64,000 nt of DNA from Seminavis robusta. Taxonomy: Eukaryota; Bacillariophyta; Bacillariophyceae; Naviculales; Naviculaceae. The notes below the pieces were generated by a model. It was not told the origin of the DNA. It ran no database searches and was given only the letters and a program-made list of their open reading frames with translations. Positions 9,450 to 20,100 of this stretch are shown piece by piece (positions within the stretch are counted from its first letter, which is position 1; each line of letters begins with the position of its first letter). The stretch lies in assembly GCA_903772945.1 (NCBI GenBank), contig CAICTM010000400.1:1-64000 (forward strand), given 5' to 3'. A program made the position numbers and the translations under genes.

Positions 9450-10973
9450 ATGACTGGACATGTTTTAGCAGTCCATAAACAACTTGTGATTACAGGCTTG
9501 GCTCTGCTCTTGACACTATCAGGAATTGTTCCAGTCACAGCTCAGCAGTCCACTGTGGAGGTGCTGGGTAAAAACTACAATGTGGAAAACACCATGGAGA
9601 TTGACCAGTCATGGAAACAACTTGAAGGATCCATTCCCACAGAAATTGGATTGCTGACCAATTTGATCGTTTTGAATCTGGAAGGAAACCAGATTTTTAA
9701 CGTTCTTCCAAGTGAGATTGGCGAGCTAACGGCTCTGACGCTCTTGAATTTGGCTCAGAATCAATTAACGGGGAGTCTTCCCACAGAAATTGGGCACCTC
9801 ACTTCCATTGAAACACTGCGGCTGTCCCAAAACCAGTTCACCGGCAGCATTCCTTCCACGATTGGATTGCTGACGGCTCTGGAAGAATTGTATTTGCAAA
9901 CCAATATTTTGTCCAACACCATTCCGACAGAGGTTGGACTCTTAACGGCCATGAGAGGACTATTTCTCAGCTCCAATGCACAAATGTCGGGGACAATTCC
10001 TACCACTATTGGATTGTTAACGTCATTGACAACGTTGGCTTTGGACCAAGATCAGTTGTCCGGAAGTATTCCTAGCGAAATTGGTGCACTGACCCTTTTG
10101 AATTCCCTGGTTTTGGATGTCAACCAATTGTCAGGCAGTATTCCTTCCGAGATTGGGTTGTTATCAGCATTGCAATATTTGGGATTGCGGGAAAATATTT
10201 TATCGAACAGGCTGCCAAGTGAGATTGGCCTCCTACGTGGGTTGGGGCAAATATGGCTCAACAACAATCAGCTTTCTAATGTTATTCCTTCCGAAATAGG
10301 CTTGCTACGAGTTTTGAGAAGATTGAGCATGCCAAATAATGCCCTGTCGGGGAGAGTGCCTAACACTATTGGCTTGCTCACAGCATTGACTCGATTGGAG
10401 TTGGAGAGCAACCAGTTATCTGGAAACATTCTGCCTGCAATTGGGTCGCTCACTAATTTGGAGGATTTGAGGTTGAGCAACAACCAATTGTCAGGGAGTA
10501 TCCCTTCGGAGATTGGCTCCCTGTCAAACCTTTTTCACTTGCTCTTGCATAACAACAAATTGTCTGGAAGCGTTCCCAGCAGTCTGTGTTTCAACTTTTT
10601 CTTGGAGGAAATCGGAGTAGATTGTGCTCCAGATCCCTTTCCTGTGAACTGCACATGTGATGTGTGTCAATGCTATGAAAGGGAAGTTGATACTGACACG
10701 CCAACCAGCAGTCCTGATGTTGACAGTGAGGATTCTGAGATGACTACTACCCCTCCAGCCATCCCACCTTCCAGTGCCTCAGATATTGGTGATGAAGATT
10801 CAACAAGTACAGCCCCTTCATCTGCTCCCATGATGGATGCTGCAACCCCAACAGCTGCTCCAATTCTTTCCAATGGCTCTGATGTTGCTGTTGAAGTTTC
10901 TGCAAGCCACATCTCCATTCCTCTTGGTGTCTGTTGGTTGTTTCCATTCATACTCCCACTTTTGCCATTCTAG
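9450..10973 (+). CDS. Secreted, probably GPI-anchored leucine-rich-repeat protein
   Basis: From the ATG at 9450 the product has 507 residues and begins with a clear signal peptide (MTGHVLAVHKQLVITGLALL, cleaved near VTAQ). I prefer this start to the in-frame ATG at 9357, which would bury the signal. Residues about 60-385 hold thirteen full 24-residue plant-type repeats with the core LSGSIPSEIGLLTAL and one partial copy. A Cys cluster follows (NCTCDVCQCYE), then a Ser/Thr/Pro/Asp-rich stalk of about 90 residues, and a hydrophobic tail ending at the stop (CWLFPFILPLLPF). A stalk plus a hydrophobic C-terminus with no cytoplasmic tail fits a GPI-anchor signal. With no kinase domain it cannot signal alone; a recognition or adhesion role at the surface is inferred from the family. 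Confidence 0.85.
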   Translation: MTGHVLAVHKQLVITGLALLLTLSGIVPVTAQQSTVEVLGKNYNVENTMEIDQSWKQLEGSIPTEIGLLTNLIVLNLEGNQIFNVLPSEIGELTALTLLNLAQNQLTGSLPTEIGHLTSIETLRLSQNQFTGSIPSTIGLLTALEELYLQTNILSNTIPTEVGLLTAMRGLFLSSNAQMSGTIPTTIGLLTSLTTLALDQDQLSGSIPSEIGALTLLNSLVLDVNQLSGSIPSEIGLLSALQYLGLRENILSNRLPSEIGLLRGLGQIWLNNNQLSNVIPSEIGLLRVLRRLSMPNNALSGRVPNTIGLLTALTRLELESNQLSGNILPAIGSLTNLEDLRLSNNQLSGSIPSEIGSLSNLFHLLLHNNKLSGSVPSSLCFNFFLEEIGVDCAPDPFPVNCTCDVCQCYEREVDTDTPTSSPDVDSEDSEMTTTPPAIPPSSASDIGDEDSTSTAPSSAPMMDAATPTAAPILSNGSDVAVEVSASHISIPLGVCWLFPFILPLLPF

Positions 10974-12237
10974 TGAACCGAGAAGTGATCCATCGCTCAC
11001 TAGAGGAGGCTTTGCTACGAGCCGGGTACATGGTTTGATTTTCCCAAAAGGAGTACCAAGATTGATGGGAGCAGCCAGAAGATCAAATCAATTTACTTTT
11101 CATGGGGCAAAACTTGTTCTATTGCCCGAAGATCATCCCATTCACTCGGCCTTTGCTCTGACACAGCAGGAACTCACGATACGTTGCTGCGGGCCTATCT
11201 GGGTACTCTGTACGCACTGTATGGAAATCAGATCACAGCATCGTAACGTGGACACGTACTTTTAAAAACGAAAGCTGTTGATTCGCGCGGTGTCACTTTT
11301 GATGATCCCGCATATCAACACAGTCGATATCACTGCCGTAAACTGTAGGTTGGCTTGCTGTGACAATTGACCTGGCCATGGATGCAATAGATTAACAAAG
11401 ACAATAGACAAGTTGGTTGTTTCTCTTGCCTATCTAGCTAGTGTTCCGTCCTACAGCTCTTCGTGAGGATGTCCAGACATGCACCCGTGGGCTCTACACG
11501 AAGTGCCCTCAACTTGAAGCTTCGAAAGGCGAAGGTTGAAAGGGTTTCTTTGGCAGCTAGATATTCGCAAGCGTCAAGGGACTCACGCAACTTTCGGAAA
11601 GTTTCGGGCCAAAGACACGAGTGACTAATCCCGGTACTTTTGAGTCTGTATCTTTTGCTTCAAGTTCCACAATCAATTAGCTAGCTTCACTTGCGGTGCA
11701 TCCCTCTAACCCATTTCAACACCTTTTGTGGCAGGATAAGATGCATCTGAATGCTGAGAATGTATTCTACAACATGCATATTGCATATGGCAGCTAATGA
11801 GGAAAATAGAGCGCTTTGGGGTGCAAACAGCTTTCTGAATTATTAGACACCATGTTTTGCTTCGAGAATCTCATCTCGCTAGTCTAGCTAGCTAGACTAG
11901 CGCTCCGGTCGCGTATTTTTGATATCCTTGTTGTTAAGATAATGACGACGCTGTGACATCCTTTTTTATAAATAGCTACTAGCTAGAGAAGGGGTTTGAG
12001 GTTGCACATGGAGGCGCCGGCACCTCGTGCTATCCCAACTTTAGGGCCAAAGACACGAATATCTTTGATATCTTTTTAAATCTTTGATATCCTTTCATAT
12101 CTTTTGAAGGCACCGGAGCCTCGTGCTATCCCAGAGGAATGGGAAGCTCGTTGCATCAAGCAAAAGTTTATCCTCATTAAATTTTGCAGAAGAAGCTACA
12201 ACTAGTGAACGCTAGCTAGAGCCGACAACGTGAAACT
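10974..12237. other. Intergenic region, no supported gene
   Basis: No frame longer than about 140 codons and none recognised. One stretch at about 11070-11245 (+) is codon-like in two frames and could be an exon relic. The phrase GGGCCAAAGACACGA occurs near 11608 and 12043, and the phrase CCTCGTGCTATCCCA occurs near 12025 and 12119, so small local duplications are present. CTAGCTAG palindromes cluster at 11880-11900. Confidence 0.4.
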
Positions 12238-13106
12238 ATGTTTGCCATGAAAGTCCTCTTGACTCTTGCGTTGATCATCTCCTCTGTTCAGCACAGCGTG
12301 TTGGTAAATGTGCATCTTTGGCTGCGCAAATTGTACATGCTATTGATAGTACCTGGCCAACCGTAACTCACCGTCAGTTTGTTTTTTGCATGAATTCATT
12401 CGAAGAGAACGAGGAGGATGTCCAGCAGCCTTTCCTTCGAGGAACAGAGTTTGATGAAGCTGCCATTGTTGCATCTGGCAACGATCGCTCTCATGATCAT
12501 CATCATCGACACCTCATTTCAGAGGACAAGTACTATCACATTTTCAACGTGATCAAAGTTGGCCATGTGGGGATATGGCAGCGGAGATTTTGGAACCTAC
12601 GAAGGTGCCTACAATCGGGACCAGTTGTGGAAGTTTCGCGAACACAAAACTAAGAGGGGATATTACTACATCATCAACCATGGTACGTATCTCAAGGAAC
12701 CATACAGAGCCATCAACGAGTACGGCACCGGCACATGCAGAATATAAATAGCTCACTGTCTCACTCTGGCCAATGCTTACGACTCACTTGTTCAGCTAGA
12801 ACAGGGTAAGTACGGTACAATTGACAGGTGTCTTTCAAGCGTGGTGTGCCCCCAAACCATGTTTTCACACTGTGTTGTTCTTTGTATACACCTGCTGTGC
12901 TACCTCGGCTGTGCCTTAGGTGCCGCATTGCCAAATGGGGGCCGGAATTTAGGTCCACTGGCTCCTACTGCTCGGAATACCATGATGACCAGCTTTGGAA
13001 ACTCATCCCAAAATACGGAAAACCGAATGTCTACTCCTTTCAAAACTACGTGAGTGTACTGTACTATGCATGCATGGCTGGCAAGCAATCAAACAAGCCC
13101 TGACTT
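12238..13106 (+). pseudogene. Decayed gene for a secreted protein with lectin-like Trp repeats
   Basis: ATG at 12238 begins a signal peptide (MFAMKVLLTLALIISSVQHS). Exon 1 ends at 12303; a 74-bp intron (GTAAAT...CCGTCAG) leads to exon 2 at 12378, in frame, encoding an acidic and His-rich propeptide. A repeat unit follows: KYYHIFNV, then MWGYGSGDFGTYEGAYNRDQLWKF, then YYYIINH. A second unit appears at about 12921-13046: RIAKWGP, GSYCSEYHDDQLWKLIPKYG. The pattern (YYxIxN, R-x-A-x-WG-x-G-x(2)-G-x-Y, DDQLWKL) is that of a ricin-like tandem repeat family found in secreted eukaryotic proteins. Unit 1 changes frame between KYYHIFNV and MWGYG, seemingly where part of the repeat is lost. The intron from 12683 (GTACGT) has no acceptor that keeps unit 2 in frame. 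Two independent disruptions favour a pseudogene. Confidence 0.5.
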
Positions 13107-13583
13107 GCCATCCTCGTTTGTTCCAATAATGTATGTTGTTGCTCTATATGATTCGATTCGATACGGAATAAAAGAAATACCCTCACCACTGGTTGGTCAA
13201 GTACGCCCATCGAGACCACGCGGTTGGAAGTTATATACCGCGACGTTTAGCTTATCTTTGGCGCCTCGAGGAAAGAGACCCTAAGGCGTAAATCATCAAG
13301 GATGCCAGGGTGAATCAATAAGGTGAACGGAGAGAGACACCATATATGTCAAGTCAGAGCCACGAGGATCTATCAGTACTCTGCTTTTTATTAAAGTTCA
13401 CAGTTTCCAGTTGTCTTGCCATTGCTATGATAGCTAGGCCGAGCTACCATGCACTCACATTAGGCAAGCAGGTTGTTTCTTATGTTACGTTCCGTTTTAC
13501 TACAGTACATACATCTGTTCATGTATAGTCTTCTCCCATTGCAATTCAAATAAATTTCATTGGTACTACGATTCTCTGCTTCT
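13107..13583. other. Intergenic region, nothing recognised
   Basis: Short region between the decayed lectin-like gene and the 3' end of the hydrolase gene. No frame or repeat of note. Confidence 0.4.
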
Positions 13584-14702
13584 CTACAACTTTTTTGCAA
13601 ACGCATCCATTCGAGAGAGCACATCGGAGAGGAAGCGGGCGTCATGACTAAAGAAATGATCGCCTCCCTCATAGACTTTGAGCTCGGATTTTCCTTCTTG
13701 AACTTTGGTCAATTGGAGCCACTTGTCTTCCGAGTCTCGATAATCGGCACTCCCATTCATGTAGACAATGGGAATCGTAATCGATGCCAACATGTCAGCA
13801 GGAGCAACCGTGCGGAGACACTCGACTTGGGCATGACCCTGGTCAAAGAACATGCCAGCTCCAAAGGTGGATGCGAGAATGTAGTGAAATTCCGTGGCGG
13901 TTGATTTCTTCATTTCTCCTGCCATGAGCTTCATCAAGGTGGCATTGGACATCTTTTTGGACATGTAATCGAGCATGACCAATCCAGCCTTGGCTTTGAA
14001 ACTGGCATCGGGTCCAACATTTTGCCCAACATCGATTTGTACGGCTCCATGAAACGTCCCGTTGAGTTGCTTCAGAATGTAAAAACCAATGTATCCACCC
14101 AGAGAAGTACCAACGTAAATAATCATTTTGTCCTTGGTGACAGCCTGACACTCGTTGAGGACGGACTGTACCGTTTGGGTAGCCGAGTCCAACGTTAATT
14201 CTTGATCGACCAGTGTGCCGTGACCGGGCAGATCCAACAAGATGGACGAGTGGCCAAACTGTTCCTTCAGTTCGAGCGCATGATAATGGTACAACTGACG
14301 CGAGGCTCCACCGCCATGGCAAAAGACAAAGACAGCATTGCTACCGCCCTGAACAATGTCATAGGTCTTGCTGAAATCCAACGTGGACGTTTCTTCAAAG
14401 CAAGGTTGACACAGACATTTCAAGGATGCCTTGGAAAGATCTTGGTGTTTCTTAGTGTCCGTCGTAGTATCATCAGTAGTATCATCATTGGGTAGCATCA
14501 TGAGAGGACGTTTCCCGTGGCAAGCAGAACACAAGCGTGCAGAACAAGTCTTGTTGGGATTCTCACAGGGATAATCATTGGGACTTGTCATCAACCAAAA
14601 CACAGAACCAACCAAAGACCGACCAAGAGGCGCTTGGCAACAAGTACAAGTGGCGGACATGTTGGAGGAGGATGATGAAGTTGGGAAACAAGAGGAAGGC
14701 AT
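13584..14702 (-). CDS. Alpha/beta-hydrolase with an N-terminal Cys-rich (zinc-ribbon-like) segment
   Basis: A single open frame of 372 residues. Residues 15-105 carry paired cysteines (CTCC, CENPNKTCSARLCSACHG, CLCQPCFE), suggesting one or two zinc sites. The hydrolase core starts near residue 120 with FVFCHGGGASRQLYHYHAL, the HGGG oxyanion-hole motif. The nucleophile elbow is GTSLGG (G-x-S-x-G). The likely acid is Asp in YMNGSADYRDSEDKW and the likely base is His in EGGDHFFSH near the C-terminus, so the triad looks complete. The lipase/esterase or thioesterase-like class is established by the fold; the substrate is unknown. No signal peptide is seen. A second ATG at codon 15 (MSATCTCC) may be the true start. 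The gene is divergent from the one at 15635, with a 0.9-kb gap. Confidence 0.85.
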   Translation of the reverse strand: MPSSCFPTSSSSSNMSATCTCCQAPLGRSLVGSVFWLMTSPNDYPCENPNKTCSARLCSACHGKRPLMMLPNDDTTDDTTTDTKKHQDLSKASLKCLCQPCFEETSTLDFSKTYDIVQGGSNAVFVFCHGGGASRQLYHYHALELKEQFGHSSILLDLPGHGTLVDQELTLDSATQTVQSVLNECQAVTKDKMIIYVGTSLGGYIGFYILKQLNGTFHGAVQIDVGQNVGPDASFKAKAGLVMLDYMSKKMSNATLMKLMAGEMKKSTATEFHYILASTFGAGMFFDQGHAQVECLRTVAPADMLASITIPIVYMNGSADYRDSEDKWLQLTKVQEGKSELKVYEGGDHFFSHDARFLSDVLSRMDAFAKKL

Positions 14703-15634
14703 TGGCAGAATGGAATGCTAAACCTGTTTAGCGGAGAAGAATCTTCAATCTTCGGATTTGAATTTTGTCTCCATTTTGTTGTCGTTGGTTCAAGGGCACA
14801 CGAAGAAAAGATTTACGAAAGATCGCATCACGACTAAATCTTTTCTTGAGTGGGACTCAATCGAGAACTGTGTCAGCTACAGAACTCGTCTCGGCATCTT
14901 CTTCTCTCCAGTCACAGCAAGATCCACAGCATTGGCGCACACCCTATCCTAGAGTACTAGTAGTGCATGTAGCATACACTTGTTCCCGTACTGTAGTTTT
15001 TAACCCGGCAGTCTTACTGCCAGAGCTCTCAACCCCTTACAAATTCAAGCTCAAGGGAACTGGACCGATTGGGTTTCACCTACGGTAGGATCTGCACTGG
15101 ATGTGATCCCCGGACCATCAGATCTCCTTTGTTGCCCCCAGGAACAGCTTTCTGCATTGTACCACGCTAACTATTGTACCGAAAAGGGTATCCCATGAAA
15201 CTAATGGTGTCAGTGTCAAAGTGCTCATCAGTTGTAAGATACACGTGCCGCGTAGCCGCACCTCAGGGACGAAAAAATGGATTGAATTCGATTCGACTCA
15301 CGTACTAGTACCTGGTATGCGCCAGTGCGACACAGCTGTATGCATAGGTCCTTCATGATGCATCCAATCGAATGGTTGAATCGAATCATGGTAACGCCAC
15401 CCAACGTTTCGCTCGAGGCAATCCTTCCGCATCACGACGTTTGGTTAGTACAGCGTCGCAATACGAACACGGGAATCGCTGGGCGGTCGCGGCACCTCCA
15501 ATTTCACGTTCGTCAACAATAAACTACAATTTGACGACCATCATCATAAAACAAACAAGGCCACAGTGTTGCTTCCTTCGCCATTTCTAATTTTCTTCGT
15601 CGCTGATCTATAAACCATTCGAATCATTGTCATC
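14703..15634. other. Divergent intergenic region
   Basis: Shared 5' flank of the hydrolase gene (-) and the small basic protein gene (+). Short open frames are present at 14758-15088 and 15325-15590, but none has a start context, family or codon pattern that I can support. Confidence 0.4.
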
Positions 15635-16367
15635 ATGGGCAAAACAACCGGTAAGTGACGTGGGGGTTCCATGATGCATGCACGAGTGCTGTCTCAATCT
15701 GCATCGGCTGGTAACCTCCTTGCGGCGCTCTGAAGATGTCCTCTCATCGTGACGATCTCGTTGATCTCGTTTCTTGTTACACGCAGCTACCAAGAAGGAC
15801 GCTCCTGCCAAGGGAAAGGCAACGCAAGCCAAGAAGAAGAAAGGCGGAGGCGGCGGTGACACCAAGGACGTGATCTTGAACTACATGGCGCAGATGCACT
15901 CTCTGGGGATTTCCGAGGTCACCGAGGCTGCCTTGTTGAAGGAAACGAACTACGCTGGCACGGACAGCAAAGGATTTCGAAACCCAATGAAGGAACTCAC
16001 CAAGGGCCTGGGCTACATTACCAAGGAGGCCAAAACGTACAGTCTCTCCGACGATGGACGTCAGCATCTCATGGAACAAGGAAAGCTGGCTTCACCTCCG
16101 GCTACGCTGGAAGAAAAACAAGCTCATCAGCGAGAACTTCTCGGCAAAATGTGCAAGACTCCTGTGGCCAAGTTGGATGCGGTTTGGGCGATTCTCTTGG
16201 ATGGAAAGCCCCACACTACCGCAGAACTCTTGACTGCCTCTGGATACAAGGGCGCCGACTCGTCAGGATACAAGTCCATGATGAAGGAAATGAAGGCGTT
16301 GAATTTTCTTGATGAGAGCACAGGCAAAGGAAAGGTCAAGTTCTCTGACAAGGTTCTCAAGCTTTGA
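15635..16367 (+). CDS. Small basic protein with a duplicated winged-helix-like domain, two exons
   Basis: Exon 1 (15635-15650) encodes only MGKTT plus one base. The 136-bp intron begins GTAAGT and ends ACACGCAG. Exon 2 (15787-16367) continues in frame, giving 198 residues. The N-terminus is a Lys/Ala/Gly tail (TKKDAPAKGKATQAKKKKGG) like those of nuclear or chromatin proteins. Two related segments of about 65 residues follow, near 38-103 and 128-198. The first has LLKETNYAGTDSKGFRNPMK and the second has LLTASGYKGADSSGYKSMMK, each followed by hydrophobic-charged helices. The length and pattern suit two winged-helix-like DNA-binding units, but that is inference from the helix pattern. A very short first exon holding the start codon is common in highly expressed eukaryotic genes. 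Confidence 0.8.
15651..15786 (+). other. Intron 1 of the small basic protein gene
   Basis: GTAAGT donor after MGKTT and a TTACACGCAG acceptor; 136 bp. Joining restores an Ala codon (G|CT) and a frame that is open to the stop at 16367. Confidence 0.8.
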
Positions 16368-16939
16368 GGCTGTCAATTGAGCTTCCTCGCCACGACAATG
16401 GTGGTCAGAGTATGCACCGTCTCGATACTTTGTTTCGATGAACGGTTCTACAGTACGGTACCTGCTTAGCTTTAGTTAGTTAAATTCATGAGCTGAAACT
16501 ACAGTATAGCAAAGCCATATATTCAAACAAGCATGGTTACTTATACAATTACTGTAGAATCTTTCAATGCCCTAGGCATGAAGGGGGATCAGGGTTGTCT
16601 TCTTTATCAGGGATCAATAAGCTTTCAAGTCCTTTCTCCCCTTCCCACGGTGCTACCAATTGCAATGGTGCCTTTGCTCTTTGCTACCAGTTCGGTTCAA
16701 TCAAGGGTTGGGTGTGTGATCTTTGCTTGGTGGTTGAGCCGCTTGAGCGGTACCGTACGGAACGGTACAGTAGATCTAGCCTGTACGGTCGTACCGGTAC
16801 CGGTGGCGGCTTTTACCAGCTACTGGGGAACATACAAGTATAATATAGTTGTCCAACACTGAAAATTGGGAGTTAAGAGAGGGGAAGTACTCTATAAAAG
16901 CTTAGATGAAACTTCAATCAGAGAATAAGCTTGAATGTT
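16368..16939. other. Intergenic region with GTACCG palindromes
   Basis: No gene recognised. Nested palindromes built from GTACC/GGTAC and ACCGGT occur at 16748-16805. The region ends at the target-site duplication of the retrotransposon. Confidence 0.4.
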
Positions 16940-16944
16940 GCAAA
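16940..16944. repeat. Left target-site duplication of the LTR element
   Basis: GCAAA directly before the left LTR, matching GCAAA directly after the right LTR. Confidence 0.85.
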
Positions 16945-17161
16945 TGCAGCTACAAGCCTGCACAGCTGGAATACACAGGCGTTTCTAGGCCTGGCTGGCT
17001 TGCAATCCTGCCTCCACAAAATAGTTGATATTCAACACTGTTGGCCATTGAACAGACCAAAGATATGTAGGGAGCCAAATATAGATAGCTCCCTACCCAA
17101 GACTAGTATTTTAGACTTGTAAACAGCAATAGCCATAATTTTACTTTAGAGGGCTACTGCA
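16945..17161 (+). repeat. Left LTR (217 bp)
   Basis: Begins TGCAGC and ends CTACTGCA. By eye it is identical to the right LTR except for the seventh base. I could not assign the primer-binding tRNA from the sequence after it. Confidence 0.9.
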
Positions 17162-20100
17162 CTCAGATCTGAAGCCTTTACCGCTCTCGAGTAAAGCCTC
17201 GTGTACACGACGAAACGAAAAACCAACCATGACCAACTCGTTCTCCAAACCGATGACAGCTGAGCAAGAGCGTACTCTTCAGAAGAGCTCGCTCATGCCG
17301 TATGTTCGTGAGAGCAAGGGCGAGCAAGATCGCAAATTTCTGTAACGTATGGAGACAGTTCGGGTATTTTTCCATTGGCGTCTACGACGGCTGGACCTCC
17401 AGCAGACATGATTGCTCATGTCATGGGATACGCGAAAACGGTTGCAGACTTGGCTCTGTCTCACGAGCAACAAGGAGCGCTGTATTGCAAGTGTCTGACG
17501 GACACAGCTCTCACGGCCTATGACAAAGCCGTGACGAAGTACCGTGCAAGCATCGCTGCTGTGCCGGCACAAGGTGCTGAACCTGCACGAATGGCAATCG
17601 ATTTCAATATCGAACAATGCCTCAAGGCCTTCATTGGGTCCCGAACAACGGAGGTTGCTCGCTACAACCAAGTTGAAGGGCTCAAGGTTCAACGTAAACC
17701 ACGTAAAGTGGAGTGTCACGAATGGGAGGACAACTACTTGGTCGCTGTCGAAGCAGCCAATTGGTTGCGTGGAACGCATCCCATTCCTGATGGAGCGCCT
17801 TTGCTCCGACACTACTTGGATTCTTATCCAGTCGCGTGGGTCACGGAATACGAAAAGATCTGTGGCAAAACGCTAGACGACAAGGAAATCGGTAACATTA
17901 CCGCGTTTATGCATGATCATGCAGTGGAAGCTGACTCAGCTGCACGGCGCAATCAACACAAACAAAAGTCAACAGTGACAAAAGGCAAATCGACCAGTCG
18001 CACTGCCAAGCACTACAAAGGTAGCAATAGTTCCCGTAACTCGTCTTCGGGAACAAAAGGAAATTTTAACCGCATTTCCGACGACACTCCATGCCCAGTG
18101 CATCCAGAGTCGACGCACACTTGGGGAGAATGTCGTACCAATGTGTATGGCAATTACACGCAACAACAACAACAACAACCCGTCGTGCTGCGCGTCCCAG
18201 ACGAATGCTTACCCGGTAGTAGGTAACAATGAAAAGCGGTGAATCAAACTCACGCAAACGACGAACAATACGCATTGGATGAAACGAGTCCAGGGTTCCA
18301 AAATTCCAACAATGGTAAGACATTGATCACGAATGATCCTTTGTCCAGTTTCACAACGCAGTCACACCTTGACTCACATCACTTGCATTCTTTCACACAA
18401 CAGGAGGTGGATCCGAAGTTCGCTTCGATCCAACCTTCAGCTGCATCGAAGACGACAACATCGCCATCGCCTGGAAAGCTCTCTACGAGGACAAACCAGA
18501 GTATGCGAGAGTGGCCTTTGCCACACGCAAGCGCTTCTAATGAAGCGTCAAGGCGAGATGAACAAATGGCGACAGCCGTCGATGTAGCAACAGACGATCT
18601 GTTCGATCCAACAGCGGATCTAGTGAATAGACAAATAAACTCTACTAGAGAAGTGATTGTACCAAGAAAACCTAATCCATTAGCTTCCCCAAGCACAATA
18701 GTCGTCATCAAGAAGATAGGCGATCGTGATTCTAAGAAGACTCTTAGAGCTTTATGTGACCCTGGCTCTACACGTAGCTACATCTACAAGCAAGCATACC
18801 CGTGGTTGCGAAGTAAGAGCGTTCAAACGCAGTCGAGTTCAAGTGTTGCACACGACCACTCAAACAGACAAAGTCGTCATCGTCCAAGACATTGTAATGC
18901 CAGAGTTTAGCCCCACTAAACATGTCACAACCCCCTTTGCTTGCTATCTAGCTGAAGGACAGAGTTCATTCGACCTCATCTTAGGTCGTGACTACTTGGA
19001 AGCTGTCGGTATTGACAACTTCAATTCTAGACAAGTATGACGATGGACACCTAATCCTCAGTCTCCTGACACGTTCATGGAAATACCATACCGTGTTGCA
19101 CCAAAAGCAACTGAACGATTTCGTGCTGTTCAGCAACAGTTCCTAGCTTCAATCGATGAAGACTATTCCTTCTTCTGTCAGGCCGAAGAGGAATTCGATC
19201 CACTCGAGGATGCTTGTCCAGAACAAAATATGTCTCAAGTATGAACAGTCGAATTGACAGTGTGGTGCACATCCGTATCTGGTCTCAGGAACAACAAGTG
19301 ATCTTCATGGTCTCTTGATTCGATTCAAGAAGCTTTTCAGTGGCAAACTTGGTAGTTACCCACACCGCAAAATGCATCTGGAACTTTTACCAGGTGGTCG
19401 TGAGAAACTCAAGTTTCAACGACCATATAGTGTGCCTGATGTGCACCGGCAGTCTTCCAGAGAACTGCATCGATTGGTTCGACCATGAGTCTTATCAAAG
19501 TTGGGAATGTCCGAGTTGGCGGTACCAACTTTTATCATTCCGAAAAAGGATGGTCGTATTCGATGGATCTCTGACTTCAGAGCCCTGAACACCGTCATCA
19601 AACGCAAATGCCACTCTTTGCCTCGCATTCACGAAGTGCTCAAAAAAAGAAGTGGCTACGAGTTCTTCACTAAGCTGGATATCTCTATGCAGTACTATAC
19701 CTTCGAACTCTCTGATGAGGCTAAGGATCTATGTGTGATCAACACACCCTTTGGTTTGTATCGTTACAATAGAGTTCCCATGGGAGTCAAACAATCTCCA
19801 GACTTTGCACAGGCAGTCATGGAGAGTGTCCTCCGTGACATTGACGACATCGAAGTATACATTGATGATGTTGGTTGTTTCAGCAAATCCTGGAACGAAC
19901 ACCTCAAGACACTTGAGGTTGTCTTGACACGTCTACAAGACGCTAACTTTACCATTAATCCCCTCAAATGTGAATGGGCTGTCAAGGAAACAGAATGGTT
20001 AGGCTATTGGCTCACTCCTCGTGGACTGAAGCCCTGGAAAAAGAAGATCGAAGCAATCCTTCGATTGAAAGCTCCACGTAACATTCGTGAAGTCCGTAGC

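Noticed and set aside
11041-11265. Possible exon-like stretch
   Set aside because: Two frames look partly codon-like, but neither has a start, splice sites or recognisable motif.
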